Shown here: positions 1 through 8,684 of the stretch, piece after piece | Layout of the letters: the number at the start of each line of letters is the position of its first letter | How positions within the stretch are numbered: the first letter of the stretch is position 1 | Assembly: GCF_000308455.1 (NCBI RefSeq) | Contig: NZ_BAFP01000120.1 | Coordinates: forward strand, 1-53,500 | Reading direction: 5' to 3' | From: Nocardia abscessus NBRC 100374 | GTDB lineage: Bacteria > Actinomycetota > Actinomycetes > Mycobacteriales > Mycobacteriaceae | DNA: 53,500 bases | Made by a program: the position numbers and the translations under genes | The notes under the pieces: model-generated | What the model was told of the DNA's origin: nothing | The model's input: the letters and a program-made list of their open reading frames with translations, nothing else | The model's database searches: none

Positions 1-107
1 GGCTGGGCGACCGTTGTCGTCCACGGCCTGGCCGCGCTCTCGAAGCCCTCGTCACCGGCCACCAGCACGCGGCCGGGCAGCGCGGTCCGCAGTTCGTCGA
101 ATGTCAT
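1..107 (-). CDS. FAD-binding oxidoreductase, N-terminal fragment
   Basis: Only the first ~35 residues lie in the window; the gene runs off the left edge. The start is the ATG at 107-105. The fragment reads MTFDELRTALPGRVLVAGDE followed by a stretch ending FESAARPWTTTVAQP. That pattern (a short helix, then a Gly-containing turn and an ARPW..x..QP stretch just before the FAD-binding PCMH fold) is typical of the N-terminus of berberine-bridge/6-hydroxynicotine-oxidase-type FAD-linked oxidases. Substrate cannot be guessed. The assignment rests on this short stretch only. Confidence 0.5.
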   Translation of the reverse strand, partial: MTFDELRTALPGRVLVAGDEGFESAARPWTTTVAQ

Positions 108-262
108 TGCCTGTCCTGACTCTCAGCCTTCGGAAGCAGACGCGAGCAACGAATTCGATACCGGCCGCCCGGGAGGGGCCGTGGTTCGTGCCGCGACTAT
201 CTCAGTGACGAAAGAGAACGCGGAAAGGTAACAACGCGCAGCTCAGCGGGGCCGTGCGCCGG

Positions 263-541
263 TCAGCTCGACTCGGCGCGCCCGTCGGGGTCGGCGCCCT
301 TCGACTCCTCGGCACGCCGGGTGATGCCGTGCTCGGTCCCCTCGTCGGCCTCCTGGTCCGGCTCCGGGTGCTCGGGCTCGAAGGTCGCGGGCAGGCCCTT
401 GATGTGCCGGTTCATCGACCGGATCAGCAGGAAGGTGCCCGCGAGCAGGAGCAGCACGATGACCAGGCCGAGCGGCGACGCCTTGCCGAACTCGGGGCCG
501 GTCGGCGTGCCGGGCGTCTGGGCGAGCAGGACCAGCGTCAC
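263..541 (-). CDS. Small single-pass membrane protein next to mca (Rv1083-like)
   Basis: A 92-residue protein starting at GTG 541-539, overlapping the TGA of mca by 4 bases (GTGA), so it is probably translationally coupled to mca. Residues 1-20 are moderately hydrophobic. A clear transmembrane helix (GLVIVLLLLAGTFLLI) follows at about residues 23-40, then a basic RSMNRHIKGLP stretch and an acidic cytoplasmic tail rich in Glu, Asp and Pro. M. tuberculosis has a similar small membrane protein (Rv1083) in the same place beside mca. Function is unknown; a role near mycothiol detoxification is suggested only by linkage. Confidence 0.75.
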   Translation of the reverse strand: MTLVLLAQTPGTPTGPEFGKASPLGLVIVLLLLAGTFLLIRSMNRHIKGLPATFEPEHPEPDQEADEGTEHGITRRAEESKGADPDGRAESS

Positions 542-1422
542 GACCGCTCGTCCTCGATGCCCGCGAACAGGTCGGTCTCCGGCAGCTCGGTGCTCACCCT
601 GGTCTTGGCCAGCTCGAACTCCTCGGTCGGCCACAACCGCTGCTGCATCTCCAGCGGCACGGCGAAGAACGCGCCGTTGGGGTCGATCTGCGTCGCGTGC
701 GCGCGCAAGGCGTCGTCGCGCTGCGGGAAGTACTTGGAGCACTCGATCTGGGTGGTGATCCGGGAGAACAAGTCACCGCGCTCGGCGGTGTACTTGCGCA
801 TCCGGTCCAGCCACTCCTGCATCGGGAACGGCTCGCCGAGACGCTCGTACTCCGCGGCGAACACCTCCATCCGCCGCACGCTGAAGCCGTGGTCGTAGTA
901 CAGCTTGAGCGGCGTCCACGGTTCGCCCGCCGCGGGGAAGCGCTCGGGGTCGCCCGCCGCCTCGAACGCGGCCATCGACACCTCGTGGCAGCGGATGTGG
1001 TCGGGGTGCGGGTAGCCGCCGGTCTCGTCGTAGGTGGTGATCACGTGCGGCTTGAACTCGCGCACCACGCGCACCAGGGCCTCGGTGGCCTCCTCCAGCG
1101 GAACCAGCGCGAAGCAGCCCTCGGGCAGCGGCGGCAGCGGGTCGCCCTCGGGCAGGCCCGAGTCGACGAAGCCGAGCCAGTGCTGGCGCACGCCGAGCGC
1201 GCGGGCCGCGGCGGCCATCTCCTCGCGGCGGATCTCGTGGATCCGCTCCAGGACGCCTGGCGTGTCCATGGCCGGGTTAAGAATGCTTCCGCGCTCTCCG
1301 CCGGTCAGCGTCACGACGAGGACGTCGTGTCCTTCGTCGGCGTAGCGGGCGGTCGTCGCGGCACCCTTGCTGGATTCGTCGTCTGGGTGGGCGTGCACCG
1401 CCATGAGGCGAAGGCCACTCAC
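538..1422 (-). CDS. mca: Mycothiol S-conjugate amidase Mca
   Basis: A 294-residue zinc amidase of the LmbE/PIG-L (GlcNAc deacetylase) family. It hydrolyses mycothiol S-conjugates to a mercapturic acid and GlcN-Ins, a cytosolic detoxification step. The N-terminal AVHAHPDDESSKG motif (H12, D15 expected zinc ligands, D14 general base) and the later GGYPHPDHIRCHE histidine are present. Length and the conserved C-terminal part (SKYFPQRDDALRAHATQIDP) fit Mca better than the shorter paralogue MshB. Start is the GTG at 1422, giving MSGLRLMAVHAHP as in mycobacterial Mca. It is transcribed divergently from the DUF4307 gene, in an arrangement conserved with Rv1081c-Rv1083. Confidence 0.95.
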   Translation of the reverse strand: MSGLRLMAVHAHPDDESSKGAATTARYADEGHDVLVVTLTGGERGSILNPAMDTPGVLERIHEIRREEMAAAARALGVRQHWLGFVDSGLPEGDPLPPLPEGCFALVPLEEATEALVRVVREFKPHVITTYDETGGYPHPDHIRCHEVSMAAFEAAGDPERFPAAGEPWTPLKLYYDHGFSVRRMEVFAAEYERLGEPFPMQEWLDRMRKYTAERGDLFSRITTQIECSKYFPQRDDALRAHATQIDPNGAFFAVPLEMQQRLWPTEEFELAKTRVSTELPETDLFAGIEDERS

Positions 1423-1524
1423 GTCTCGTTCTCCGTCGCTCTCGGTCGCGGGTGTCGGGGCTTCGTTACCTATAGTTCCATTCGACCCACATTTGTTCCG
1501 ACGTACCCCCCGGGAGCGACCAGC

Positions 1525-1995
1525 ATGAGCCAGCCCGCGCCGGAAGCCGGCGGTGACGCCGAGGCCAGGGCCGCGTCGCCCGGCGGCCCGCCCGCCGACC
1601 GCTACGGCACCCGGCCCCGCAAGCGGCGCCGCTGGGTCGCGCCCGCGCTCGGCGTGGTCGTGGTGCTCGCCGGGCTCGGCATCGCCTATCTCGGATACCA
1701 GAAGTACGGGCCGGACGACATCGAGGCCGAGCAGCTCGGGTACGTCGTCGTCGACGACTCGACCATGACCATCCGGCTCAAGGTCACCAGGGCCGACCCA
1801 CAGCGGCCGGTCGTGTGTTTCGTTCGCGCCATGGCGCGTGACGGCTCCGAACTCGGCCGCCGCGAGGTGCTGGTCGAACCGTCGGGCAGCGGGACGGTGG
1901 AACTGACCACCGTCGTGCGCTCATCCGCACGGCCCGCCTCTGGCAGCGTTTACGCGTGCAGCGATCAGGTACCCGGCTATCTACGAGCTGGCTGA
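1525..1995 (+). CDS. DUF4307 membrane protein (Rv1081c-like)
   Basis: 156 residues. ATG at 1525 is preceded by a purine-rich GGGAG element. A Pro/Arg-rich cytoplasmic N-terminus (PADRYGTRPRKRRR, residues ~28-42) leads into one transmembrane helix (VAPALGVVVVLAGLGIAYLGY). An extracytoplasmic domain follows, with the DUF4307 pattern VVDDSTMTIRLKVTR...PVVCFVRAMARDGSELGRREV. Its neighbours mca (divergent) and greA (downstream, same strand) match the mycobacterial order Rv1080c-Rv1082. No enzymatic motif is visible; function unknown. Confidence 0.85.
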   Translation: MSQPAPEAGGDAEARAASPGGPPADRYGTRPRKRRRWVAPALGVVVVLAGLGIAYLGYQKYGPDDIEAEQLGYVVVDDSTMTIRLKVTRADPQRPVVCFVRAMARDGSELGRREVLVEPSGSGTVELTTVVRSSARPASGSVYACSDQVPGYLRAG

Positions 1996-2061
1996 TTTCC
2001 GCGCATTCACCGGCGACCTGCCCACGAAATCAACTCCGACCTGCACATTTGTGAATCATGC

Positions 2062-2101
2062 TAAAATGGCGTGATACACGGTTCCGGGGCTCGGAGCCGT
2101 G
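2062..2101 (+). promoter_or_regulatory. Possible greA promoter (-10 at 2062-2067) and leader hairpin
   Basis: TGC-TAAAAT at 2059-2067 looks like an extended -10 element; I see no good -35. Just downstream, 2077-2086 can pair with 2092-2101 (CACGGTTCCG with CGGAGCCGTG, one G.U pair) around a 5-base loop, followed by TTTG. The hairpin would lie at the start of a ~220-nt leader before greA. It could be an attenuator-like hairpin, an RNA-stabilising element, or the terminator of the upstream gene. No alignment was made. Confidence 0.3.
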
Positions 2102-2293
2102 TTTGCTGCATTGGCGGCCAGCGCTGACGGTTCGGGCTTGCGAGCTTGCCCGCGACCAAGGGCCTGTCGGGGTTCGTTGAACTTCCCAGGATCGCTCTAG
2201 CCGTCGACTGGTGCGTGCCCGCTTCCGGGTGGGTACACGCCGGTGCTCAGGGAATCCCGGCCCGCCGGGAACAACTACTAGGGAGTGATCGAG

Positions 2294-2788
2294 ATGACTG
2301 AGACGCAAGTGACCTGGCTGACCCCGGAGTCGCACGACAGGCTCAAGAGCGAACTCGACGCGCTCATCGCCAACCGTCCGGTCATCGCCGCCGAGATCAA
2401 CGAACGCCGGGAAGAGGGCGACCTCAAGGAGAACGGCGGGTACCACGCCGCGCGCGAGGAGCAGGGTCAGCAGGAGGCGCGCATTCGCCAGCTGCAGGAG
2501 CTGCTGAACAACGCCAAGGTCGGGGTCGCCCCCACCAAATCCGGCGTCGCGCTTCCCGGGTCGGTCGTCAAGGTCTACTACGACGGCGACGAGACGGACA
2601 CCGAGACCTTCCTGATCGCCACGCGCGAGGAGGGCCTCAACGATTCCAAGCTGGAGACCTACTCGCCGAACTCCCCGCTCGGTGGCGCGCTCATCGACGC
2701 CAAGGTGGGCGAGACCAGGGAGTACACGCTGCCCAACGGCAACACGATGAAGGTCACCCTGCTCAGCGCCGAGCCCTACCACAGCTGA
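2294..2788 (+). CDS. greA: Transcription elongation factor GreA
   Basis: 164 residues. It rescues backtracked RNA polymerase by stimulating cleavage of the nascent RNA 3' end through the secondary channel. The N-terminal coiled coil (about residues 10-75) carries REEGDLKENGGYHAAREEQ, with the acidic tip residues needed for cleavage. The C-terminal FKBP-like domain contains YSPNSPLGGALIDAKVGET. ATG 2294 is chosen over the in-frame GTG at 2285 because AGGGAG at 2280-2285 sits at the right distance and the resulting MTETQVTWLT start matches mycobacterial GreA. A strong stem-loop follows the gene. Confidence 0.97.
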   Translation: MTETQVTWLTPESHDRLKSELDALIANRPVIAAEINERREEGDLKENGGYHAAREEQGQQEARIRQLQELLNNAKVGVAPTKSGVALPGSVVKVYYDGDETDTETFLIATREEGLNDSKLETYSPNSPLGGALIDAKVGETREYTLPNGNTMKVTLLSAEPYHS

Positions 2789-2835
2789 TGCACTCGGCCG
2801 TGGCCCCGCGCCCGGCCGACACCCCCGCGGACACG

Positions 2836-2868
2836 AGCGGCCGCGCCCGATCATCGGGTGCGGCCGCT
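2836..2868. terminator. Bidirectional stem-loop between greA and metB
   Basis: The arms AGCGGCCGC (2836-2844) and GCGGCCGCT (2860-2868) are perfectly complementary, and the stem continues inward through GCCCGAT/ATCGGG. It lies between the convergent stops of greA and metB, so it can terminate both. There is no clear U-tract, which is common in high-GC actinobacteria. Confidence 0.8.
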
Positions 2869-2885
2869 TCCTCATATCCGTGAAC

Positions 2886-4028
2886 CTAGCTCAATGCCTG
2901 CTCGATGTCCGCAAGCAGGTCGCTGACATCCTCGATTCCGACCGAGAGCCGCACCAGATCCGCGGGCACCTCCAGCTCGGAACCCTCCGTGGAGGCGTGC
3001 GTCATCGCGGCCGGATGCTCGATCAACGATTCGATGCCGCCCAGGGACTCGGCGAGGGTGAACACTTCGGTGCGCGAGCAGAATTTGCGCGCCGCCTCGA
3101 CATCGCCGTGCAGGCGCACCGAGATCATCCCGCCGAACCGCCGCATCTGCTTGCCCGCGACGGCATGGCCCGGGTGCTCGGGCAGGCCGGGGTAGATCAC
3201 CTGCGAGATCGCGGGGTGCCCGGACAGGAACTCGGCCAGGGTTTCGGCGTTGTCGCAGTGCCGCTCCATCCGCAGCGCGAGGGTCTTGATGCCGCGCAGC
3301 GTGAGGAAGGCGTCGAACGGGCCGGGCACCGCGCCCGCGCCGTTCTGCAGGAACGCGAACGCCGTGTCGAGTTCCGGATCGTTCGTGATCAGCGCGCCGC
3401 CGATGACGTCGGAGTGCCCGCCCAGGTACTTGGTGGTGGAGTGCACCACGATGTCGGCGCCCAGCAGCAGGGGCTGCTGCAGATAAGGGGTCGCGAAGGT
3501 GTTGTCCACCACCAGTTTCGCGCCCGCGGCGTGCGCGACGTCGGCCAGCGCGGGGATGTCGCCGATGCTCAGCAGCGGGTTGGTCGGGGTCTCGATCCAC
3601 ACCAGCTTGGTGTTCGGCCGGATCGCGGCGCGCATCTCGTCCACGTTGAACACGTGCGCGGGGGAATGCTCGATGCCCCACTGGCTGAAGACCTTGTCGA
3701 TCAGCCGGAAGGTGCCGCCGTAGGCGTCGTCGGGGATCACGATGTGATCACCCGGACGCAGCGTGGCGCGCAGCGCACAGTCGGTCGCGGCCATGCCGGA
3801 CGCGAACGCCCGGCCGTAGCGGCCCGATTCCAGCGCGGCGAGGTTCGCCTCCAGCACCGACCGCGTCGGGTTGCCGGTGCGGGCGTATTCGAAACCGCCG
3901 CGCAACCCGCCGACGCCGTCCTGGGCGAACGTCGAACTCGCGTAGATGGGCACATTCACCGCGCCGGTCTGCGGATCGGGTTCGTACCCGGCGTGCACGG
4001 CCCGTGTGGAGAATCCCAGCTCGCTCAT
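2886..4028 (-). CDS. metB: Cystathionine gamma-synthase (Cys/Met metabolism PLP enzyme)
   Basis: 380 residues, fold-type I PLP enzyme. It joins O-acyl-homoserine and cysteine to cystathionine (transsulfuration toward methionine); related members act as gamma-lyases. The PLP lysine is K200 in HSTTKYLGGHSD. The phosphate-binding FASGMAATDCAL, the YARTGNPTR substrate loop and the C-terminal LAESLGGIESLIEHPAAMTH are all intact. The start ATG 4028 has no Shine-Dalgarno; a TAGGCT -10 element lies 7 nt upstream, so the mRNA is probably leaderless. Position next to greA matches Rv1079. With cbs in the same window it suggests transsulfuration in both directions. Confidence 0.93.
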   Translation of the reverse strand: MSELGFSTRAVHAGYEPDPQTGAVNVPIYASSTFAQDGVGGLRGGFEYARTGNPTRSVLEANLAALESGRYGRAFASGMAATDCALRATLRPGDHIVIPDDAYGGTFRLIDKVFSQWGIEHSPAHVFNVDEMRAAIRPNTKLVWIETPTNPLLSIGDIPALADVAHAAGAKLVVDNTFATPYLQQPLLLGADIVVHSTTKYLGGHSDVIGGALITNDPELDTAFAFLQNGAGAVPGPFDAFLTLRGIKTLALRMERHCDNAETLAEFLSGHPAISQVIYPGLPEHPGHAVAGKQMRRFGGMISVRLHGDVEAARKFCSRTEVFTLAESLGGIESLIEHPAAMTHASTEGSELEVPADLVRLSVGIEDVSDLLADIEQALS

Positions 4029-4035
4029 GAGGGCC

Positions 4036-4041
4036 AGCCTA
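4036..4041 (-). promoter_or_regulatory. metB -10 element (leaderless)
   Basis: On the minus strand TAGGCT ends 7 nt before the metB ATG. A transcription start about 7 nt after the hexamer would fall on the start codon. No Shine-Dalgarno is present. Confidence 0.5.
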
Positions 4042-4246
4042 ATCGGGGCGATGCCCGGGCAACTTCCCGGTCTTGCATATCGCGACCGTGCGCGCGGGCA
4101 AATCGGGCAAATCTCCGCAACGGCGTCGGCACGGCGCCCTCGCGCCCTTCGATGCGATCGAATTTACGTGCGCATCACTTCTGTGCCGGAAATCTTGCGT
4201 CCGAGACCGGCGACGTGAGCTCGGTCTCCTCGCATCCGTCCCCGTT

Positions 4247-4252
4247 TACGCT
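4247..4252 (+). promoter_or_regulatory. Acyl-CoA dehydrogenase -10 element (leaderless)
   Basis: TACGCT followed by GAGTCC and then ATG 4259. The 6-nt spacing places transcription initiation at or next to the start codon. Confidence 0.45.
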
Positions 4253-4258
4253 GAGTCC

Positions 4259-5434
4259 ATGGTCACCGTGGAAGAACTCTTCGCCACCGATGCGCTGCTG
4301 TCCGAGGACGAGCGCGAGATCCGGGACACCGTCGCGGCCTTCGCGGCCGAGCGGCTGCGTCCGCACATCGCGGAGTGGTTCGAGGCGGGCACCTTCCCGG
4401 CCCGCGAGATCGCCCCGGAACTGGGCGAGCTCGGCCTGCTCGGCATGCATCTGGAGGGATACGGCTGCGCGGGCATGTCGGCGACCACCTACGGCCTGGC
4501 CTGCCAGGAGCTCGAGGCGGTCGACTCCGGCGTCCGCAGCATGGTCTCGGTCCAGGGCTCGCTGGCGATGACCGCGATCCACAAATACGGCTCAGAGGAA
4601 CAGAAGCAGCAGTGGTTGCCCGAGCTGGCCGCGGGCCGCGCGCTCGGCTGCTTCGGGCTGACCGAACCCGACTTCGGCTCGAACCCGGGCGGCATGCGCA
4701 CCCGGGCCGAGCGCGACGGCGCCGACTGGGTGCTGAACGGCTCGAAGATGTGGATCACCAACGGGTCGGTGAGCGACGTCGCGGTGGTCTGGGCGCAGAC
4801 CGAGAACGAGGGCAAGCAGGTGATCCGCGGGTTCCTGGTACCCGCGGGCACGCCCGGGTTCACGGCGCGGGAGATGCACCGCAAACTGTCGCTGCGCGCG
4901 TCGGTCACCGCGGAGCTGGACTTCGACGACGTCCGCCTGCCCGCCGACGCGGTGCTGCCCGGGTCGCGCGGCCTGGCCTCGCCGCTGGCCTGCCTGGGCG
5001 AGGCGCGGTTCGGCATCGTCTTCGGCGCGCTGGGCGCGGCTCGCGAATGTCTGGCGTCCACCATCGAGTACGCCAGGACCCGCGAGGTGTTCGACAAGCC
5101 GCTTGCCGCCTACCAGCTCACCCAGGCCAAACTCGCCGACATGGCGCTGGAGTTCGGCAAAGGTCAGCTGCTCGCGCTGCACATCGCGCGGCTCAAGGAC
5201 CGCGGCGCGGTCACGCCCGAACAGGTGAGCGCGGGCAAGCTGAACAGCACGCGCGAGGCCATCGCCATCGCTCGCGAGTGCCGGACCATCCTCGGGGCCA
5301 ACGGCATCACGCTCGACTACCCCGTGCTTCGCCATGCGAACAATTTGGAGTCGGTGCTCACCTACGAAGGCACCGCCGAGGTGCACCAGCTGGTGCTCGG
5401 CCGGGCCTTGACGGATGCGAATGCCTTCCGCTGA
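4259..5434 (+). CDS. Acyl-CoA dehydrogenase, glutaryl-CoA dehydrogenase-like
   Basis: 391 residues, soluble flavoenzyme that oxidises an acyl-CoA at C2-C3 using FAD and an electron-transfer flavoprotein. FAD/substrate motifs GCFGLTEPDFGSNPGG and WITNGS are in the middle domain. The catalytic base is E370 in LTYEGTAEVHQLVLGRALT, the position and context used by glutaryl-CoA dehydrogenases, and LEAVDSGVRSMVSVQ also fits that subgroup. The true substrate could be glutaryl-CoA or another short acyl-CoA. ATG 4259 is chosen because homologous sequence starts there and a -10 element lies just upstream; the in-frame extension upstream has no family similarity. Confidence 0.88.
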   Translation: MVTVEELFATDALLSEDEREIRDTVAAFAAERLRPHIAEWFEAGTFPAREIAPELGELGLLGMHLEGYGCAGMSATTYGLACQELEAVDSGVRSMVSVQGSLAMTAIHKYGSEEQKQQWLPELAAGRALGCFGLTEPDFGSNPGGMRTRAERDGADWVLNGSKMWITNGSVSDVAVVWAQTENEGKQVIRGFLVPAGTPGFTAREMHRKLSLRASVTAELDFDDVRLPADAVLPGSRGLASPLACLGEARFGIVFGALGAARECLASTIEYARTREVFDKPLAAYQLTQAKLADMALEFGKGQLLALHIARLKDRGAVTPEQVSAGKLNSTREAIAIARECRTILGANGITLDYPVLRHANNLESVLTYEGTAEVHQLVLGRALTDANAFR

Positions 5435-5568
5435 AAACGCTTCGGACTTCGAATTTCTGGAGTTCGATTATCTGACGAACCGTGGCGGATAAAAATCGCC
5501 GATCAGAGAAAACTGGACAATTGCCACGCTGAGGCACATCACAACGGGGTGTGCCTCCAGGCGGGTCG

Positions 5569-6540
5569 CTAGCGGAAATCGTCCCCATCGAGGTAGTCCC
5601 CCGGCTGCGGATAGACCGGCCTCGACCCCTCCCCACGGTGCCGCCCCCGGGGCCGCGCGCCGTGCTGTTCCCAGTGCCGCGCCGGACCACCTTGCCACTG
5701 CCCTCCCTCGTCGGTACCGACCGACCGGTCCCACAGCCAGTCTTCATCGGGGCCGGGCCGGTCCTCCCACTGCTGCCCCCGCGCCGCTTGCTGATCCATC
5801 CACAGTTGCTCGCGAGCGGCGTCCGCGCGGCCGTGCCGGTATGCCGCGGCGTGTCCACGGACCGCGGGCATCTGCTCCTCGAGACCACTGAGCCAGTTCT
5901 CCCAGCGCTGCTGCATCGGGCGGATCATGCCGCCGCCGACCCCGACCACCAGGATGCCGCCGATGGTGGCGAGCACGGTGACCAGGATCGGCAGCGTCAC
6001 CGAGGTGGCCACGCCGACCTGGTCGAGTGCCGCCACGATGCCGACGCCCCACACGAACACCGCCGCGATCCGGCCGACCATCGCGCCGTAGGACAGCCCG
6101 CCGAGCAGGCTGCCCACCATGTCGCGCACCGCGTGGGCGACCGCGCCCGCGACCACCAGGATGACGATCGCGACCCCCGCCTTGGGCAGCCAAGCGACCA
6201 CGCCGGTGATCGTTTCGCTCACCGGGTTCGGGCCGAACACCCCGAAGCCGAGTTGCAGCGCGATCAACAGGACCGCGTAGTACGCCAGCTTCGCCAGGAC
6301 CTCACCGGCGTCGTACCGGCTGCGCGACAGCACCTGCCCGATGCCGCCGCGCTCGGTGAGCCGGTCGAATCCGATCCGTCGCAGCACCTTGCCGACGATC
6401 GCGGCGGTCGCTTTCGCGACCAGCCAGCCGATGAACAGGATGACGAGAAACCCGGCGAACTCGGGCACGAACGTCGCCACGGAACTCCACGCGTCGGACA
6501 GCCCCTGCTGGTAATCGATGGCCGAACCGGAGGTGCGCAT
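5569..6540 (-). CDS. TM-helix-repeat membrane protein (mechanosensitive channel-like)
   Basis: 323 residues. The first ~220 residues hold five hydrophobic helices in two similar halves, with AKATAAIVGKVLRRIGFDRL and AHAVRDMVGSLLGGLSYGAMVGRIA linkers. These are the conserved TM-helix repeat found in CmpX and other small-conductance mechanosensitive channel relatives. The beta-domain of true MscS is missing; instead there is a ~110-residue hydrophilic tail rich in Trp, Gln, Arg and Asp. The start at ATG 6540 is preferred over 6570 because AAGGGAAGG lies directly upstream on the minus strand. Role in osmotic or envelope stress is inferred from the family. Confidence 0.75.
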   Translation of the reverse strand: MRTSGSAIDYQQGLSDAWSSVATFVPEFAGFLVILFIGWLVAKATAAIVGKVLRRIGFDRLTERGGIGQVLSRSRYDAGEVLAKLAYYAVLLIALQLGFGVFGPNPVSETITGVVAWLPKAGVAIVILVVAGAVAHAVRDMVGSLLGGLSYGAMVGRIAAVFVWGVGIVAALDQVGVATSVTLPILVTVLATIGGILVVGVGGGMIRPMQQRWENWLSGLEEQMPAVRGHAAAYRHGRADAAREQLWMDQQAARGQQWEDRPGPDEDWLWDRSVGTDEGGQWQGGPARHWEQHGARPRGRHRGEGSRPVYPQPGDYLDGDDFR

Positions 6541-6808
6541 TACCTTCCCTTCGCTGTCTGTCGGCGACATGAGTGTTTGCCAGGATTGCGTCCCGCCTGG
6601 TTATACCTCCAATACTTGCCTCGAAGTCCGCATTCGCGAGTAAATTGCCATATTTATTTCCGACCGGTGTGGAATCGAATTCACCGTGTCGGAGACCGGA
6701 AGTGAGCCTGTTCCGGTCGCGCACGGGCTAATTCCCGGCATGCGGCACGGGACGCGGATTCCGTTCCACGAGAAGCGAATCGGTCCTGCGCGACCCGCGC
6801 GCGGACAC

Positions 6809-6814
6809 TACTGT
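6809..6814 (+). promoter_or_regulatory. -10 element of HD-GYP gene (leaderless)
   Basis: TACTGT, then 6 nt, then ATG 6821. No ribosome binding site is visible before the start. Confidence 0.45.
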
Positions 6815-6820
6815 CGGTGC

Positions 6821-8452
6821 ATGTCGTCGATCCGCGCCACCGAGGTGCTCGCGGCGCTGTCGCTCACCACCGATCTCGCCACCGGAATGCCGTTCGAGAA
6901 GGGGCTGGCCACCTGCCTGCTCGCCACCGGCCTCGCCGAACGGATCGGACTGCCGGACGCCGAGCGCCGCGCGGTCTTCCTCGCCGCCCTGCTCGGCGCG
7001 GTCGGGTGCACCAGCCGAGCCTCGGAGAACGCGGAGGCCTACGCCGACGACATCGCCTTCCAGCGTGCGTGCCACGTGCTCGATCCCGGCGATCCCGGCG
7101 TCTTCACCGCGCAGTTGCGCCGGTTCGGGAGTTGGTCGCCCGCGGCCCAATCGGCACTGCGCAATCGGTTCGTCGCGCAGATGCCGGCCGGCGCGCCGCA
7201 ACAGGCCCTGCGCTCGTCGTGCGAGATCGTCCGGACGTTCGGGTCACGACTGGGTCTGCCGAACGCCGCCGTTCGCGCGCTGACCGAGGTGGAGGAACGC
7301 TGGGACGGACTCGGTGCGCCGGAACAGCTGCACGGAGAAGCCATCTCGCTTCCCGGTCGAATCCTGCACGTGGCCGAACAGGCGGTGCTCGCGCTCGACG
7401 CGGTCGGCCAGGAACCCGCGACCGGGCACGGCGACACCTCGCCCAGTGGCATCGGACATCCGGCGGACCCGGCAGCCGAGCCGGACCGGCCCCGCGCCGC
7501 CTTGGGCACTATCGCGCGGCGGCTGCACATCGTCCTCGCCGAGTTGCGGCGACGGGCAGGCGGGCACCTCGATCCCGACCTGGTCGCCGTCTGCGACGCC
7601 GCCCTCATCCGAGAGGCGCTCGACGTACCCGACCTGCTCGCCGCCGTCCTGGCCGCGGAACCGGGCACGCCGAGCTCACTTCCGGTCGAAGAACTCGACC
7701 GGCCCAGCCTGGCGCTGGCCATGATCGTCGACTTGAAGGGCCGCTACCTGCTGGGACATTCGGCGCATGTCGCCGGACTGGCCGCGGCCGCGGCCACCAG
7801 GATGGGCCTGCCCGCCGACGAACGGGCGGCACTGCGGGCCGCCGCCCTGCTGCACGACCTCGGCCGCGCCGCGGTGTCCAGCGCGGTCTGGGACCGCGGC
7901 GGCCCGCTCGGCCGCGCGGACTGGAAACGCGTTCGCCTGCACAGCTATTGGACCGAACGTATCCTGCGCCGCTGCCCCGGGCTGGCAGATCTGGCCGAGC
8001 TCGCGGCAGGTCATCACGAGCGGCTCGACGGCAGCGGCTATCCCCGGGGCAAGCAGGACACTTCGCCCGCCTCCCGACTACTCGCGGCCGCGGACGTCTT
8101 CGCGGCCTGCACCGAGGCGCGGCCCTATCGTCCCGCGGCCCGTCCCGCCGAAGCCGCGGCTCACCTGGGCGCCGAGGTCACCGCGGGCCATCTCGACGGC
8201 GACGCCTGCGCCGCCGTGATCGCGGCCGCCGAGGACCGCGCCCACCACGCCGCCCACGGGCTCTCCGACACCGAGGTCGACGTCCTCCGCCTGACCGCCC
8301 GTGGCCGCAGCGGCCGCGAGATCGCCGCCGAACTCCTTCTTCCCGAACGCACCGTCACCCACCACCTCACCGAACTCCGCGGCAAGACCGGCCAGCACAC
8401 CCGCGCGGGCGCCGCCGTCTTCGCCATGTCCCATCAGCTCTTGCCCGGCTGA
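6821..8452 (+). CDS. Tandem HD-GYP-type phosphohydrolase with LuxR-type HTH
   Basis: 543 residues. The N-terminal half ends with a degenerate GYP region (VEERWDGLGAPEQLHGEAISLPGRIL cut short; about residues 155-185), which lacks the HH pair. A second HD domain is better preserved: HSAHVAGLA (~313), LLHDLGRA (HD, ~345) and AGHHERLDGSGYPRG (~397-410). The C-terminus (~481-540) is a LuxR/GerE helix-turn-helix, LSDTEVDVLRLTARG...TVTHHLTELRGKT. The protein is likely a DNA-binding regulator with phosphodiesterase or nucleotide-binding capability. Cyclic-di-GMP hydrolysis is possible for the family but the activity is unproven. ATG 6821 follows a -10 element. Confidence 0.8.
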   Translation: MSSIRATEVLAALSLTTDLATGMPFEKGLATCLLATGLAERIGLPDAERRAVFLAALLGAVGCTSRASENAEAYADDIAFQRACHVLDPGDPGVFTAQLRRFGSWSPAAQSALRNRFVAQMPAGAPQQALRSSCEIVRTFGSRLGLPNAAVRALTEVEERWDGLGAPEQLHGEAISLPGRILHVAEQAVLALDAVGQEPATGHGDTSPSGIGHPADPAAEPDRPRAALGTIARRLHIVLAELRRRAGGHLDPDLVAVCDAALIREALDVPDLLAAVLAAEPGTPSSLPVEELDRPSLALAMIVDLKGRYLLGHSAHVAGLAAAAATRMGLPADERAALRAAALLHDLGRAAVSSAVWDRGGPLGRADWKRVRLHSYWTERILRRCPGLADLAELAAGHHERLDGSGYPRGKQDTSPASRLLAAADVFAACTEARPYRPAARPAEAAAHLGAEVTAGHLDGDACAAVIAAAEDRAHHAAHGLSDTEVDVLRLTARGRSGREIAAELLLPERTVTHHLTELRGKTGQHTRAGAAVFAMSHQLLPG

Positions 8453-8684
8453 CCGACCGCACGCCCCGGATGAGGTTCTCGCGCCTCGCACACCGAGCGA
8501 GGATGTATCGGGATGTGCCGCGGTAGACCTCACAGGATCGGGGCTGGAAGCGGTAGAGGATTGTTACCTCTTGTCATTCAGGTGCCATTTGAGCGTCACC
8601 CTCAGGCCAGCGCGAACGCGGATGATATAGGAGGACACGGGCATTGGGGCGATGCCTCCACCACCACCCAATCGGAGGTGCACG

